IMG/VR virus record: IMGVR_UViG_3300017952_001955
Coordinates: 1-21,464 of that record
DNA length: 21,464 bases
From: a virus
Reading direction: 5' to 3' (one strand)
In this document: positions 1-12,200 of the stretch, piece after piece
How positions within the stretch are numbered: position 1 is the first letter of the stretch
Layout of the letters: every line of letters begins with the position of its first letter
Notes under the pieces: model-generated
Told to the model about the DNA's origin: nothing
The model's input: only the letters and a program-made list of their open reading frames with translations
The model's database searches: none
Position numbers and translations under genes: made by a program

Positions 1-260
1 ATCGTAAATATCAATACCACCGTTAACTGCAGGACCCGTGGGACCAAGGAAATTATCAGGAACAGTTGTATTGACCTGAACAGTGGGAAGTGCATAACCC
101 TGACCAGCGTTCTTCACGTCAATACGTGCGAGACCAACCAGTGCCTTGATGCGAGCACCAAAACCAGAGGAAGAAATTACATCAACCTGAGGTCTGTCGC
201 TGTAACCATCACCAGAACCAGTAAGAATTGCCTCGGTTACGCGCCCGCGTGTAATCTCTG
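1..260 (-). repeat. GSGY beta-repeat block 5 at the left edge (continues outside window)
   Basis: Residues from about 6120 to the edge hold TGSGDGYSDRPQVDV, a GFGARIKA link and then NAGQGYALPTVQV, i.e. two more units. The last visible residues include a GPTGPAVNGG stretch. The block shows that the protein does not end soon after the window edge. Confidence 0.6.
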
Positions 261-3200
261 CAAGTGCTTGAGCACCACGACCCTGAACTGCACCAGAGTA
301 TTCAAATGTGATCAGAGAGTTGGAAGATTCGATCAGAGCGACTGTTCTGTTCTCTTCTTCACCTTCGATGATCAGTTCGTCACCAGCTTCGATCGGAGGA
401 ACGACTGTTGCCGCGATAACGTCAACGTCAGAACCGATGTAGGAGAAGGCAACGAAGGTCGAACCTGCGCGAGGAATCTCAGAGAAGATGATTCTAGAAC
501 CAACGATCTCGAAACCGATTCCTGGTTCCTGAATAACACCGTTCAACTGACAGATGATGTTGTTCTCAGGTCTGATCGTGTTGGACTGAACACCGTCAGT
601 CAGAGTCAGCGAGTAGAACACACCACCAAGTTTCAGGTTGAAGGAGTTACGCAGCGAGTCGAAGTCGAACGAGATGTCATCCAACTGACGCAGTTTGCCC
701 ATATAGACGCCGTGGAAGGTGGAACCAACTGCAGGTGCTTCAGTGAACTGGATATTGTCCGAGAACGCTGTGAAAGCGTAGTCTGCACCAGGAGGTTGGA
801 GGATACCGTTCACGAAGATCATCATATGACCTGCGGGATCGGGGAAGTATGCAGTGCCGTTATCCTGAGTTAGTTTGAAGTTCGTCTGAACACCGTCGAA
901 ACCCCTGAAGTAACGAGCAACGCGACCACGGAGGAATCTTGCTTGCGAACAGGCACCACGGAATCCATTGTCACCAATGATCTGAGCATTCTTCTGGAAT
1001 GTACCCTGGGTGCCTTCCAAATGCAGAACTGCGCGAGTACCAAACTGGGAGATCTTAGCGATCTTACCGTATGCCGATGTGGGCGTAATTGTAACAGCAC
1101 CAACCTGTGTATATACGGACGGGAACAGGGATCCAGGAGGAATCTTCGCGAGCGTATAGTTGGAATTGGATGCAATATCGCTAATGGTTACACCCTCAGG
1201 TGCTCCAGTCTCGTTCGCGATATAAACGTAGTTGTTATCCGTATCCAATTCGGTAACAGTTGCTGTCCAACCGATCTGAATACCACCAGAGAGGATCTGG
1301 AGAGTATCACCCACGAGGAATGTGTCACTTACACCCGTATCAGTAATCAGAGAACCATAAGTCAATCTTGTGATGTCTCTACCGTGTACATACTCACCGA
1401 AATCTGGGAGGGTAACAAACGATTCAATTTCAATGATTTGATCGGTAACAGAACCGTAGATGACATCACCAGGTGCCCACTCACCCGTAACAGTTTCAAT
1501 ATCATATGTGATACGACCGTTTTGGTTGTCGATCAAAGCACCATTGTTATTTCTAACGATTAGTGCATTTGCCTTAGAGGGGGTATTAAAGGAGAAGATC
1601 TTGTCCGTCGCGATGAATTCGCCCTGGCGGAAGTTAACCAAGATTCTGTCGTGCTCAGAAACATAGTCTGCAGTTGCACCAGAGGTTGTACCCTCAAGCG
1701 TACCTGAGAATGTGCCTTGGGGAGACAGGATCTTGACATAAGTTGCATTATCGGTTGCAAGGATGACACCTGTATTTGCGGTAGCACCTTGTACAACGAT
1801 TGCCTCGCCGTTCGCGAAGGAAGCACCACCGACATTGGCAGCACTAAAGTTATTCAGTTCAAGGTACTTGACCTGGTACATAATGTCTGCCAGGTTATCT
1901 TGTACGCGAACAATTTCAGCGTAAGATCCAGTGGTAACACCGTAGATAACGTCTGCGAGGTTAAATCCACCATTAATAGGTGTAGGAACGTCGCGATCAC
2001 CATATGTGGTAGTTACACGCTCAATACCAGTGTCTCTGAAGACTTCTAGGGTATGAATCTGACCAACTACACCTGGGGTAATGGTGAGTGCTTCACCGTC
2101 AATATATTCTGCCAAGTAGATCTTGGTGGAAGTAGTAGACGGGTGGATGTAGTAGAACTCACGATTCAACTCAGGAATTGCAGATCCGAGAACGACGTAC
2201 TTAACCTTGTCATATGCCTCAAACGGATGGGAGGTAACATCAATACCATTACCAGAGACTGCAACACCTGCGTCGAAGGTGTACTTAATGTACGCGGACG
2301 GATACTGAGAACGCTGTAGAGCAGTCAGAATCAGGTGGAACAGTTGATTGAGTTTATGAACAGAAGTTTCGGTTGCACGAAGCTCTCTATCGGTATATGT
2401 GGGTTGATTAGACCAGGTACCAGGGTTGGGAGCATTCTGGCGAATAACCGCACTCATATGATCACGCAGGCGTTGTGCGTGATAAACCAGGCGAGTTCTA
2501 AAGACTCCAGGGAATGCGATGAAGTTTGCTTCAGAGTCGAACCAGCTATTTGTAAGTTGAGTTACTCTTGCATTGCCATCGGTGACAAAATCATAGATGA
2601 CTGCCTTAATGATGGGATCTGCAAACTCAATGTTTCCTTGATATCCAGGATACTGGGACAATGTTTGCTCAAATGCTTCGTATCTGATGTACGTATCGTT
2701 ATACAGGAGAATGCGAGCAGTCTGATCATATTGTCTGGTACCCTTACCGAGAGTCTCAAGGAGGATATCGAAGAGAGTGTTGGAAGCAGAAAGAACGTTG
2801 TAGCAAGTACCTGCCGCGTAGACGGTATTGTTTTCTACAGGAACTGTTCTAGTAATGGTCGTGAGGTGACTACCATTACCTGCAGCAGCAGTATCGATAG
2901 TGTTAATCAGAATATCCCAGAGGGTAGTAATCGTAGAAGCTTGTGCTACGCAAGTTCCGCTGTCATCAGTTGCGTAAGTAACCGTGAGGTCACGCTCAAC
3001 GCCACGATCGCCAGTCATTGGCCATTCCAGAGGCAGAGTTCTGGTAATGCCGTCGAGATACCCTTGAGGATCGGCAGTGTTGTTGAACAAGTTGATAACG
3101 ATGTTCATCAGGGTATCAATCGCAGCAGCTTCGTTCACGCAAGCACCAGGGGTGATTGTCGTATCAATTTGCTGTGTACCTTCGGTTGTCGCGTTAACCA

Positions 3201-6200
3201 TAACAGTCTGACCACGCATTACCTGAGTAGCAATAATGCGTGCCTCACCGAAGATGTATCTGGTTTCATTCGACTGCGAAGTGACGTGATTGATAGCGTT
3301 CGCGTTAGTGATATAGAACTCGGTTGCGTACCAAACTTTGTTGTTACCACCGTGTCTCAGATTGAAGCACATTGCCTCAAGCACGTCAATAACGTCATCA
3401 ACACAGTTCTGATAACCACCAGGGATGGACAAGGAGGGGAAGTTGATCAATCCACGTCCAACTGCAGTTGTAGCAATGAATCTGAGATTGTTCAGGATTT
3501 CATTAGATGCATCATAGAAACCATCGTCGTTTGCGTTCTCAAAGTATGTGTCACGAGGAACGGGTTGACCCAGACCAGAAGTCGTAGCATCCTCATAGGG
3601 TACGAAACCAAGTCTGTTCTGCATCGCGAGGATTGCCATATCGCGTGCCATCTTGAAGGCATACATTGTCTCTTCAGACTGATTCGCGACGTGCTGAAGA
3701 CCCATATCTGTATTCAGATAGAGTGCTGCAGCATCATAGGTCTCACTGTTACCACCAAAACGAATGTCGTGAGCGATTGCCTCAAGGATGTCAACGATGT
3801 CATCTTCACAATGATCCTTACCGCCAGGTACCTTGAATCCGTTGGTTGTGAACGCTGACAACTTAGTGGTTATATCAACTGCTTCACCAGCGATTGCCCT
3901 TGCGTTACGCAGGATCATATTAGAAGCATCAATGTCTCTATTAGTACCTGTGTATGCCTTAGGATCAATAGTAATGGTAGTATCACGATATGCAGATTCA
4001 TCAGTCCACTGTGCTTGATAATAATCAGTTGTGTCTAGTGCAATATCGGTGGGGTTTTCATTTCTGCTGATCAGCAGGTTCTGAATTGCTTTCTCAACCA
4101 GACCCTTGGCAAACTCAACAGCATCAAGCATTGGCAGGAGTTCATCTTCGACATAAACGATATTCGTTTGATTGTCGAGATAGAAGTCAATGACTGCCTG
4201 AGTTTCAAAGTTGCCACCTGTTACCAAGTCACCTGCGATAGCAGGCAGAATATACTGTTTGAGGTCACGTACACACTTGGTTCTACCACCAGGAATGGTC
4301 AGTTTATTGACAGTGGAGAATCCAACCAAAATGTTGTACTTGTCCTCAATGTAGGAAACAGTTTCATCCGCGATAAAGTCACGGTTGAAGTAGATCAAGT
4401 CTGCTGCATCACGGAATCTGTGACCTGTAGGACCAATGATATCGAGCATATCATCGACCAGATCAGTAACAAAATCTTGTACTGTTTGAGATGCAGGAGA
4501 TGCGAAGTAGTTGGGGACACGTACGCCAGTGGAATATGCGCCAGACAGATCTGCTTCGTCCAGAGTGATTACATCGACACAGAGTTTTGCAACTTCTCTC
4601 CAGACAAAGATTGACTGAAGTTGCTCACCACCAATGTGCTTCAGAGCACCAGATCCTTCCAGATATGCACGACCAACAACGGTGGTTTCATAGTTACCAC
4701 CATTGATCATATCTTCAATGATTGCAGGGAGGATATACGACTTAGTATCGCGAAGGCAGATATTTTCGCCAGCATAACCACCAGCACCGTCACCTGGAAT
4801 GACAAAATCGGGATAACGATTTCTCAGGCGACCAACTGCTTCTTCAGCAATCCAGTTGATGTTCTTGCGAATGACTTCAGCACAATCTCTAAACTCCTGA
4901 CGACCCAGATCAACACCTTCAGTGGTGATTTCGGATCTCCAAAGTTCAACTTCATCCGCAGTAGCAGAAGAGATAGTATGAGCAACATATGTTGCGTAGA
5001 TTGCACCATCTTCAAGTGCGAAGGGTGCTTCACCCAGAAGTGCGAAAGATACACTCAGATCATTATCATTGAAGATGATGGGGGGAGTAAACGCAGAAGA
5101 GTAGCTGGAGGTTCCTTTTCTGACGATCAGGTTATCAATCCAACCACCGAATACCTCACCATTAGAGTATGCAGCACCAACTTTAATTTCTTTGTCTACA
5201 TTGTAGTTGTTAGTGTCTGTATAATCGCTACCGACTTGAGCACCATCAACAAAGAGTTTGGTAACATTGGAAGTGCGAGTAACAGCAACGTGATACCAGG
5301 TATTAGCAGTAGGAATTGCACCAGCAGCGGTGATAACGTCAACGTTACCAACACCGAATCTGAGAGATGTGCCACTCATAAAGAGTGAGACTTGAGTGTC
5401 GGTACCTGCACCATTTCTGAAATCAACGATACGCTGAGTTCCAGAAATACCAGAAGGACGGATCCACGCTTCTATAGTATAATCACCTTCACCAAAAGTG
5501 ACTCTATTGGACTCAGGGTAGGAAAGGTAAGAACCAGTACCAGAGAATCTCAGTGAACCAGAGTCAGTTTTATATGTGAGAGCATCCTGAGTTACGTTCG
5601 AGATGGTCAGTTTCGAGTTGGTGATGTACTCACCTGCTTGCAGAGTACCAGTAATTCCCTTGGAGTAGATCCACTTGTTACCAGCATTAGAACCAATAAC
5701 ATCGTAGGTAGCACCAGAGGTCATTGCCTTGATGACATCACCGAAAGCAAAGAATCCACCCGAAGACTTGTCTCTGTATGCGTGCTTGGTGCAACGCAGA
5801 GTCTCAGCATCTTCAAAAGCGTAGGGGGGTTCTACGCGAGGAATGTTGGTGATTGCCCACTGATAAGTGGTGGGATCAGCACCAGTGGGATCCTGCAGAG
5901 TATCTGTCAGGATCTTCATCAGACTGGTGATGGTATTGACCTGACTTACACAGCTATTTGTATAACCGTCGAGGGCAGTAGAGGGTTCTGTTCTGGTTAC
6001 ACCTGCAGTGAATGCTGCGAGGGTACCAGGAGATGCTGTAGTACCCAGAGCACTGATCAGGGTATTCATCAAGGTAGTGATTGCAGAAGCAACTTGCTGA
6101 CACGCAGGAGATGCAGTGTCTGCAGTAATTGTCAGATCATATACCTGATTCCAACTGTGAGAACCTGCCTTAACGATTGCATTGTTTCTCATCACGTCGA

Positions 6201-9200
6201 TTGCCATATCGCGTGCCTTAGTGAAGGCATTCACGGTATCGTCTTCATAACCAGCAACGTGTGCACCCAGGAGATACTTCTCAGTAGCATCCCAAATAAA
6301 GTCGTTACCACCGTGAGCAACGTTATATGCAAGTGCTTCAAGAACATCAACGATGTCTGAGAGGCAATTTACATCACCACCAGGAACAACCAGAGAAGGA
6401 TTCTGAGTCTTAGCGTAATGCAGTGCTTCGTGTGCAATGAACCACTTGTTAGCAAGGATAAGATCGCGTGCATCAGCGTGACTATTGTCAATTACACCAT
6501 ATTCTGCAGTAATCGTGTTATCGATATACTGAGTCAGAGTGGTGAAGTTTGCCGAGTGTGGTTGGTTGCGTACACACTTGATTGCAAGATCGCGTGCTTG
6601 CTCGAATGCATATACCGTTTGAGGGATTGCGCCATCCAAGTGATAGACGTTGTTGCCCTGAACATAGGTTGCTGCTGCATCCCACATCTCAGAGTTACCA
6701 TCATAGAGGATAGAATATGCAATGATGTTGATGATATCGATAATGTCATCCTGACAATCTCTATCACCGCCGATAGAATCTACTTGGAAAGCAGGGTAGT
6801 AATCCTTCATTGCTCCCACTGCCTCTTCTGCGATGAATCTTGCGTTCTTAGTCAGCAAGTTATTTGCATCAAAGGAGCGTGTATCATCAACAATCTTCAG
6901 AGAAGAGTTGTTGTAGTAGATTTTCTTGTTGCGAATCTTGTCACCAGCAGCAAATTGAGAACCAACAAGGTCGGTATAACGAATTTCCTGGTTTCTTACC
7001 TCCTCAAAGTCAAGGAAGTCCTGGTTATTGGTAGATTCTGCATCATACAATTCGACAGGTTTGATAACTGTCTCCGAAATATTGTCAAGAATGACGTTCG
7101 GATAGGTAATAGAAGGTACACGCTGGAATACTAGACCAAAGAACGTGGATGCAGGAGACAAATCAACGGTATCGATGATTTGTGCGCTTACAGGATCCTG
7201 GTATGGAGCAATGGAGGTAATTCTTGCAGCAATTTTGGAGCGTGCAGAGTAAATAATGTCGTTAAACTTCAGTTGGAAGTCACCAGTTTCATATTCTGCG
7301 GTACCAGAAGTACGAGAAACAAGCAATACGTTAGAAATAACACCATCTTCCAAGTTGCTACTTTCAGTAACTGCAAAATTACCGTTCAGATTGGTAATGG
7401 TTTCTCCCTGCTCATAGATTGTTTTGCTGTTTACAGGAGCAACAGCAGCCAAAAGACCGTCAAATCCAGTTGCAGAAGACAGAACATTGTCATTGATACC
7501 AAATGTTCCCTCAACATTAACTACATCGATGTAGTCTGTACCAGAATCAATCACAGTTGCAGTTGCTTCGGTCTGCAGAGAACGGACAATTTTACCTACA
7601 GTTGGGAAAATGCCACTTGTGCTTGCGAAGGTAAAGCGAGTGATGTTGATTTGAGCGTACTCAATAGTACGGAACTTGATTCTAGACGGTGCTTTGGGTG
7701 GCTCAGCAAACACAATGCTAGGACCAGCGGTCGTGAAAGAGGTGCCAGGCGATTGTGCAACACCATTAATCAGAATCAGCATCTGATCATCAGTTGCTGT
7801 AATCGACTCACCCTCAACAGTCAGAGGGAACTGGGTCTTGATGCCATTGAAATCGTTCTCAATGTTGTCCAGTTTCTTAACAATAGAGGTCAAAATTTCC
7901 TCAGAGTTGGTCAGACGCTTCTGTCTGAACAGAACTTCAGTATTGTTAAACTCTGTATAGATGGGTTGCGAGTTTGCAAACGATGTAATCTTATTAACAT
8001 CGGTGGCACTGAAGATGTTGACCTCTTTGATCAGGTCCGAAACAACCTTACGACCAGAGATATCCTTACCTGCGCTCAGTGAAAGTTCACCGAACATATT
8101 GAAACCAACGGGGTGGTTTGTTTCCAGGATGGACTTTCTCCATTCGTTAATCGGAGTCTGAGACTTGATAACGTAAGAGAAGTTCTGATAGAAGAAAGAG
8201 TCTTGAATCTTCTGGACAATTTCGGAAGGTTTACCCACGTCATCGATAAACTGACCAGTTGTGGTAGTCATCGAGTCAATATTCAAGGTACCACGAGCAA
8301 TCGAGAGGTTATCAATCAAACCAGATGCACGAGACACCTGACCAGTAACTCTCTCGCCCTCTACCCAAGTACCATTGTAGTTCTCAAGTTTCAGGATGCG
8401 AGGACCGATTTGCCAACCCTCATTATTGGAAACGTAACCTGTTGCAGTTGCAGTCTCAATGGTGCTGCCTTGATAAACAAGTTCACCCTTCAGGAAGCGA
8501 GAAGTTTCAACGATTGCTTCTGCTTGACCACCGAACACTTCGGTAAGAAGGATCTGACGACCATCACCTTGTGTCAGGAAAGAAATAAAGTTACCAGACT
8601 CAGCATCAACTTTTGTCAGAGCAATTCTCAGTTGGTCGGGTTCCAGGGAGTTGGCATTACCCGCGATTGCAAAGTAAGTAGTGTTTGCATTCAAGCTAAC
8701 CAGACCTGCGCTACTCGGTTTTGGCAGAACGCCAACAGTAGAACCAAGATCTTCTGCTCTCAACTGAATTTCTGCACCAGTGGTGATGCCGTGCGGGAAG
8801 TTAAACTGCAGGTAACCCAAGTCAAGGTTAACAACATAGTTAAATTCGGATTTCAGAGTAACAGACGGTTCGGAAGAGTAACCAGAACCAGGGTTCTTGA
8901 TGATAACTTCAGAAAGTCTATTGTTCTTGACGATTGCCTCTGCTTCAGCACCTGTACCGCCACCACCTTCGATCACAACTCTAGGAACAGAGGTATAACC
9001 AGAACCAGGATTAGTAACTTTAATTTCGGACAGAATAGCGGTATTAAACAGCTGAAGGTTTACTGGGAAAGTAATTTCGGGTCTCAGAGTGTAGTCGTGT
9101 GAATAACCGAAACCAAATTCGTTGTTCTTCAGTTTCTTAATCTTACCGATGCTTCTACCTTGCAGGAAGACGGATGCACCCGAACCTTCATCTGGAATCA

Positions 9201-12200
9201 CAACTTCCAGATCACCACCAGAACCTGCCAGCAGGGGTCCAAGGATTCCAGGAATAGCGTCAATATCAACAGACGCAAAGGTATATCCCTTACCAGCAGA
9301 TGTTAGAACAACATTGGTGATAGTACCTGTCAGTTCACCGTCATCAGCAACTGTAATGTTGCACAAAGCACCTTCCCCATCGCCTTCAATGGGAACGTTA
9401 TAGTAAATACCATTTACGTATTCGGTACCACCAGATGTGATACGAATTTTCTCAATCTCTCTATTAGATGCAATATCTGTAACAATAGGTAGTTTCTGAT
9501 AGAAACCACCTGGGTTGACAAGTTTAATGTCAGAGATAGGTCCGATTGCCTTGGTAGAAGTCGTAGAGTACGACGCTCTGGCAAGACCAGTCTCAGTGGT
9601 ACCCAGAGGTGCAGTTGCTTTCTCGGGTTCGTTCAGAAGCTCAAAGCTAAACTCGGCGTCACTAATAATTTCTTCAACTCTAAATGTGCCCTTGTAAGGT
9701 GTTTGGATAACGTCAATAAACGAAGTATCACTTACAGGAGAAGTATCTGGAGTAGTTCTGGAAGGATCAAAGTAGTAAGAGATGTTGGTAACATCATCGT
9801 TAACAATGAACTTAACCAGAGGTTTGGGTGAAGTTTGGTCGGTCAGACCAGGAATACCTTCTCTAACGATGTTGACGAACGGATATTCCAGTTTGTACTG
9901 GTTATCCTTGGAGAATGAGATAAAGTATCCAAAGTTGGAAGTATCATCAAGGTCAAATACATACTGGTGTCCACGAACAAACAGCAGTTTGGGATGCTTA
10001 GCGTAAATGTTTACACTACCAATCGTATTGCTGTTGAATGTCGGATCTTGTACAGCAGTCGATCTCAGTCTGTAAGTAAACTCTCTGCTATTGAATACCT
10101 CTTCAATGAAGAATGAACCGTTGTACTCATTGGTAGCAAAACCTTCGATAAAGACGATTTCATTTTCTTCAAAGTTATTCTTGGTAGAAGACAAGCAATA
10201 AACAAGATCCGTATATGCCAGAGGAGCATTGGGGATAACATCCTTGTCAAGATTTGCAGTCAAGGTAAACTTCTTAACACCAGCGAGACCACCAATGGTA
10301 ACAATCTTTCCAGTATTATCGAATGAAAGGGTTACGCCAACTGCCTCAGCATCGATGGTATCTCCTTTGATAAATCCAGCATCACTATAGATTTCATCAA
10401 TCTTGATGATGTAATCGGTAGGACTAAACTGCCTCCAAGTTGCATACTGGGAAAGAATACCGCCATTGTATGCAGTATTTGCAAGATCTTCGGTGAAAGT
10501 ACCCGCAACGGATGTATAAACCCAGTTGACATTTCCATCAGAAACTGTACCCACAAGATGTGTGGGAGCAGTGGGACCAGAAATACCAGTGCTAGATGCG
10601 GTGTAGATCTTGCCGTCACTGTAAACTTCATCTCCAGTATTATATGTGAAGTTCTCTGTCCACTGAGGTGTGGTTGTTTCAACTTCAAATACTCGCGCAA
10701 TCAGGTTGATATCATTTGCAGTAGACTTCAGTTTCTTGGTTTGATCGAAGTTACCGATAATTCTACCAATTTTACAGAAGTTAGTTCCGACTTCAACAAT
10801 AGTACCGTAAGCACTCACAACATCCTGACCACCAATCGTGGTGTATTGCTGCAAGACCGAACCCTTAGTGAAGGTTGCAGGTTGATTGAACGAAATAGTC
10901 TTAACAGCATCGATGCTTGTGTACAGAGCATCACGCAGATAAAACTTAGGAATAACTGTTGTGGACAACAGCAATTTCTTACCTAGAGGTGTGGGAATAG
11001 TTGCCGTTCTGGTTTCGTATGTTTCGTCGTGGGATGCGAATGAATATACACCCTCAACGTTGTTGGAAACAACATCACCATAGTCCAGAATCTGCAAACC
11101 TGCAGGTCCAAGTGCCCAATCGCTAGATGTAATTGCCTGAGTGTTATATGTGAAGTTATTGATAGCTGTGCCGATCTCAATCGACATATCCGCTGCAATA
11201 GTAGTCAGTGCATAGGTACCAGTCTTGGTCTGCTCACGATCCAGTTTGAAGGTGAATGCATCAGTTTCCCTATTACTACCAACTGCCTGTGTAGGAGTAA
11301 AGGTGTCATCATACTTAACCAATGTCGAGATAGACAGGTTATCAATCCAACCATCAACAGATGTGGCAGCAGCAGGGGTTGCATCACCGCCAACATAAAC
11401 TTCAGCAAGGTTAGTGTCAACGGTCGTACTGGTAACACTCAGAACAGATGTACCATTGAGGAAGATCTCATACTGATAGTTACCAACACCAGGAGAAGAC
11501 TTGACAAAAGCAACGTGAACAAATCCTTGGTTGTTAAATGCAGTCCAGTTAGTTGTGCTTGTGGAATAATAAGTATTTGCACCCAACTCCAGTTTTACTT
11601 TACCGAAGTTTGCATCTCCAGAAGTACCAACAATACTTACGATTGCATTAGATCCTGTATTAGGAATGACTTTGAACAGGATAGGATTAGATGCTTGGGC
11701 ATTATATTGAGCTGTTTCCAGCGCCATAAACGCTTCACAAGTAAATGATGTCGCAACATCAGCACCATAATCTAAGTGCAAAGACGTAGCAGCAGCACCT
11801 GTGTACACAGACTGAGTACCATACTGGAACTTAGTATTATCCAGAGAAGGTGCAGATGTCCAAGTAGCAGTCAGAGCAGAATTGAATGTCTGGTCTTCAT
11901 CAACTGCGGTATCAAAGTCGAAGAGAGCAACTTCGTTCGATTCAATCTTGTTACCAACGATGATGGTATCACCAGAACTATCATTGGTTACATTGGTAGG
12001 TCTGAAACCGATACCAGAATCTTGCTTCAGGTATGCTGCAGTAAGAACATTGTTGGTGTTCCAAGATACCTTGAACATAATTGCACGATGATCATTGAAT
12101 GCATACTTGACATATGCACCAACGTCAATGTTACCAAAGACATCAAACTTGACACCTGTAGAGCGAATCTCCTCAAAGTTTCCTGTGGGAGCAAACATCT

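Larger units (their letters stand above)
2430..6870 (-). repeat. Seven diverged copies of a ~100-residue helical repeat (3917-5397 of the giant protein)
   Basis: Copies start at about 6870 (A), 6474 (B), 4893 (C), 4410 (D), 3930 (E), 3513 (F) and 2735 (G). Each begins D-A-x-x-h-I-x-x-N-x-x-F-I-A-x-E-A-V, then P-G-G-x(3)-C-x-x-D-x(2)-D-h-L-E-A and x-D-x-x-x-GGN, and ends in a helix M-A-x-x-A-F-x-x-A-R-D-M-A. Examples are DASNMILRNARAIAGEAV (E) and IVDILEAIAHDIRFGGN (E) against IVDVLEALAYNVAHGGN (B). Copy A has IGG instead of PGG. Copy G has lost the PGG-Cys part but keeps ILLYNDTYIRYEAF and DFVTDGN. I do not recognise the domain family. Confidence 0.75.

Noticed and set aside
2335-3858. A 507-codon plus-strand open frame
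   Set aside because: It lies exactly opposite the codon register of the giant gene, as do the other long plus-strand frames (e.g. 7180-8082, 8113-9102, 13228-14184). The giant gene rarely uses TTA, CTA or TCA codons, which leaves the antisense frame open. Its product is rich in Cys, Arg and Ser and shows no domain, while the minus strand shows clear domains throughout.
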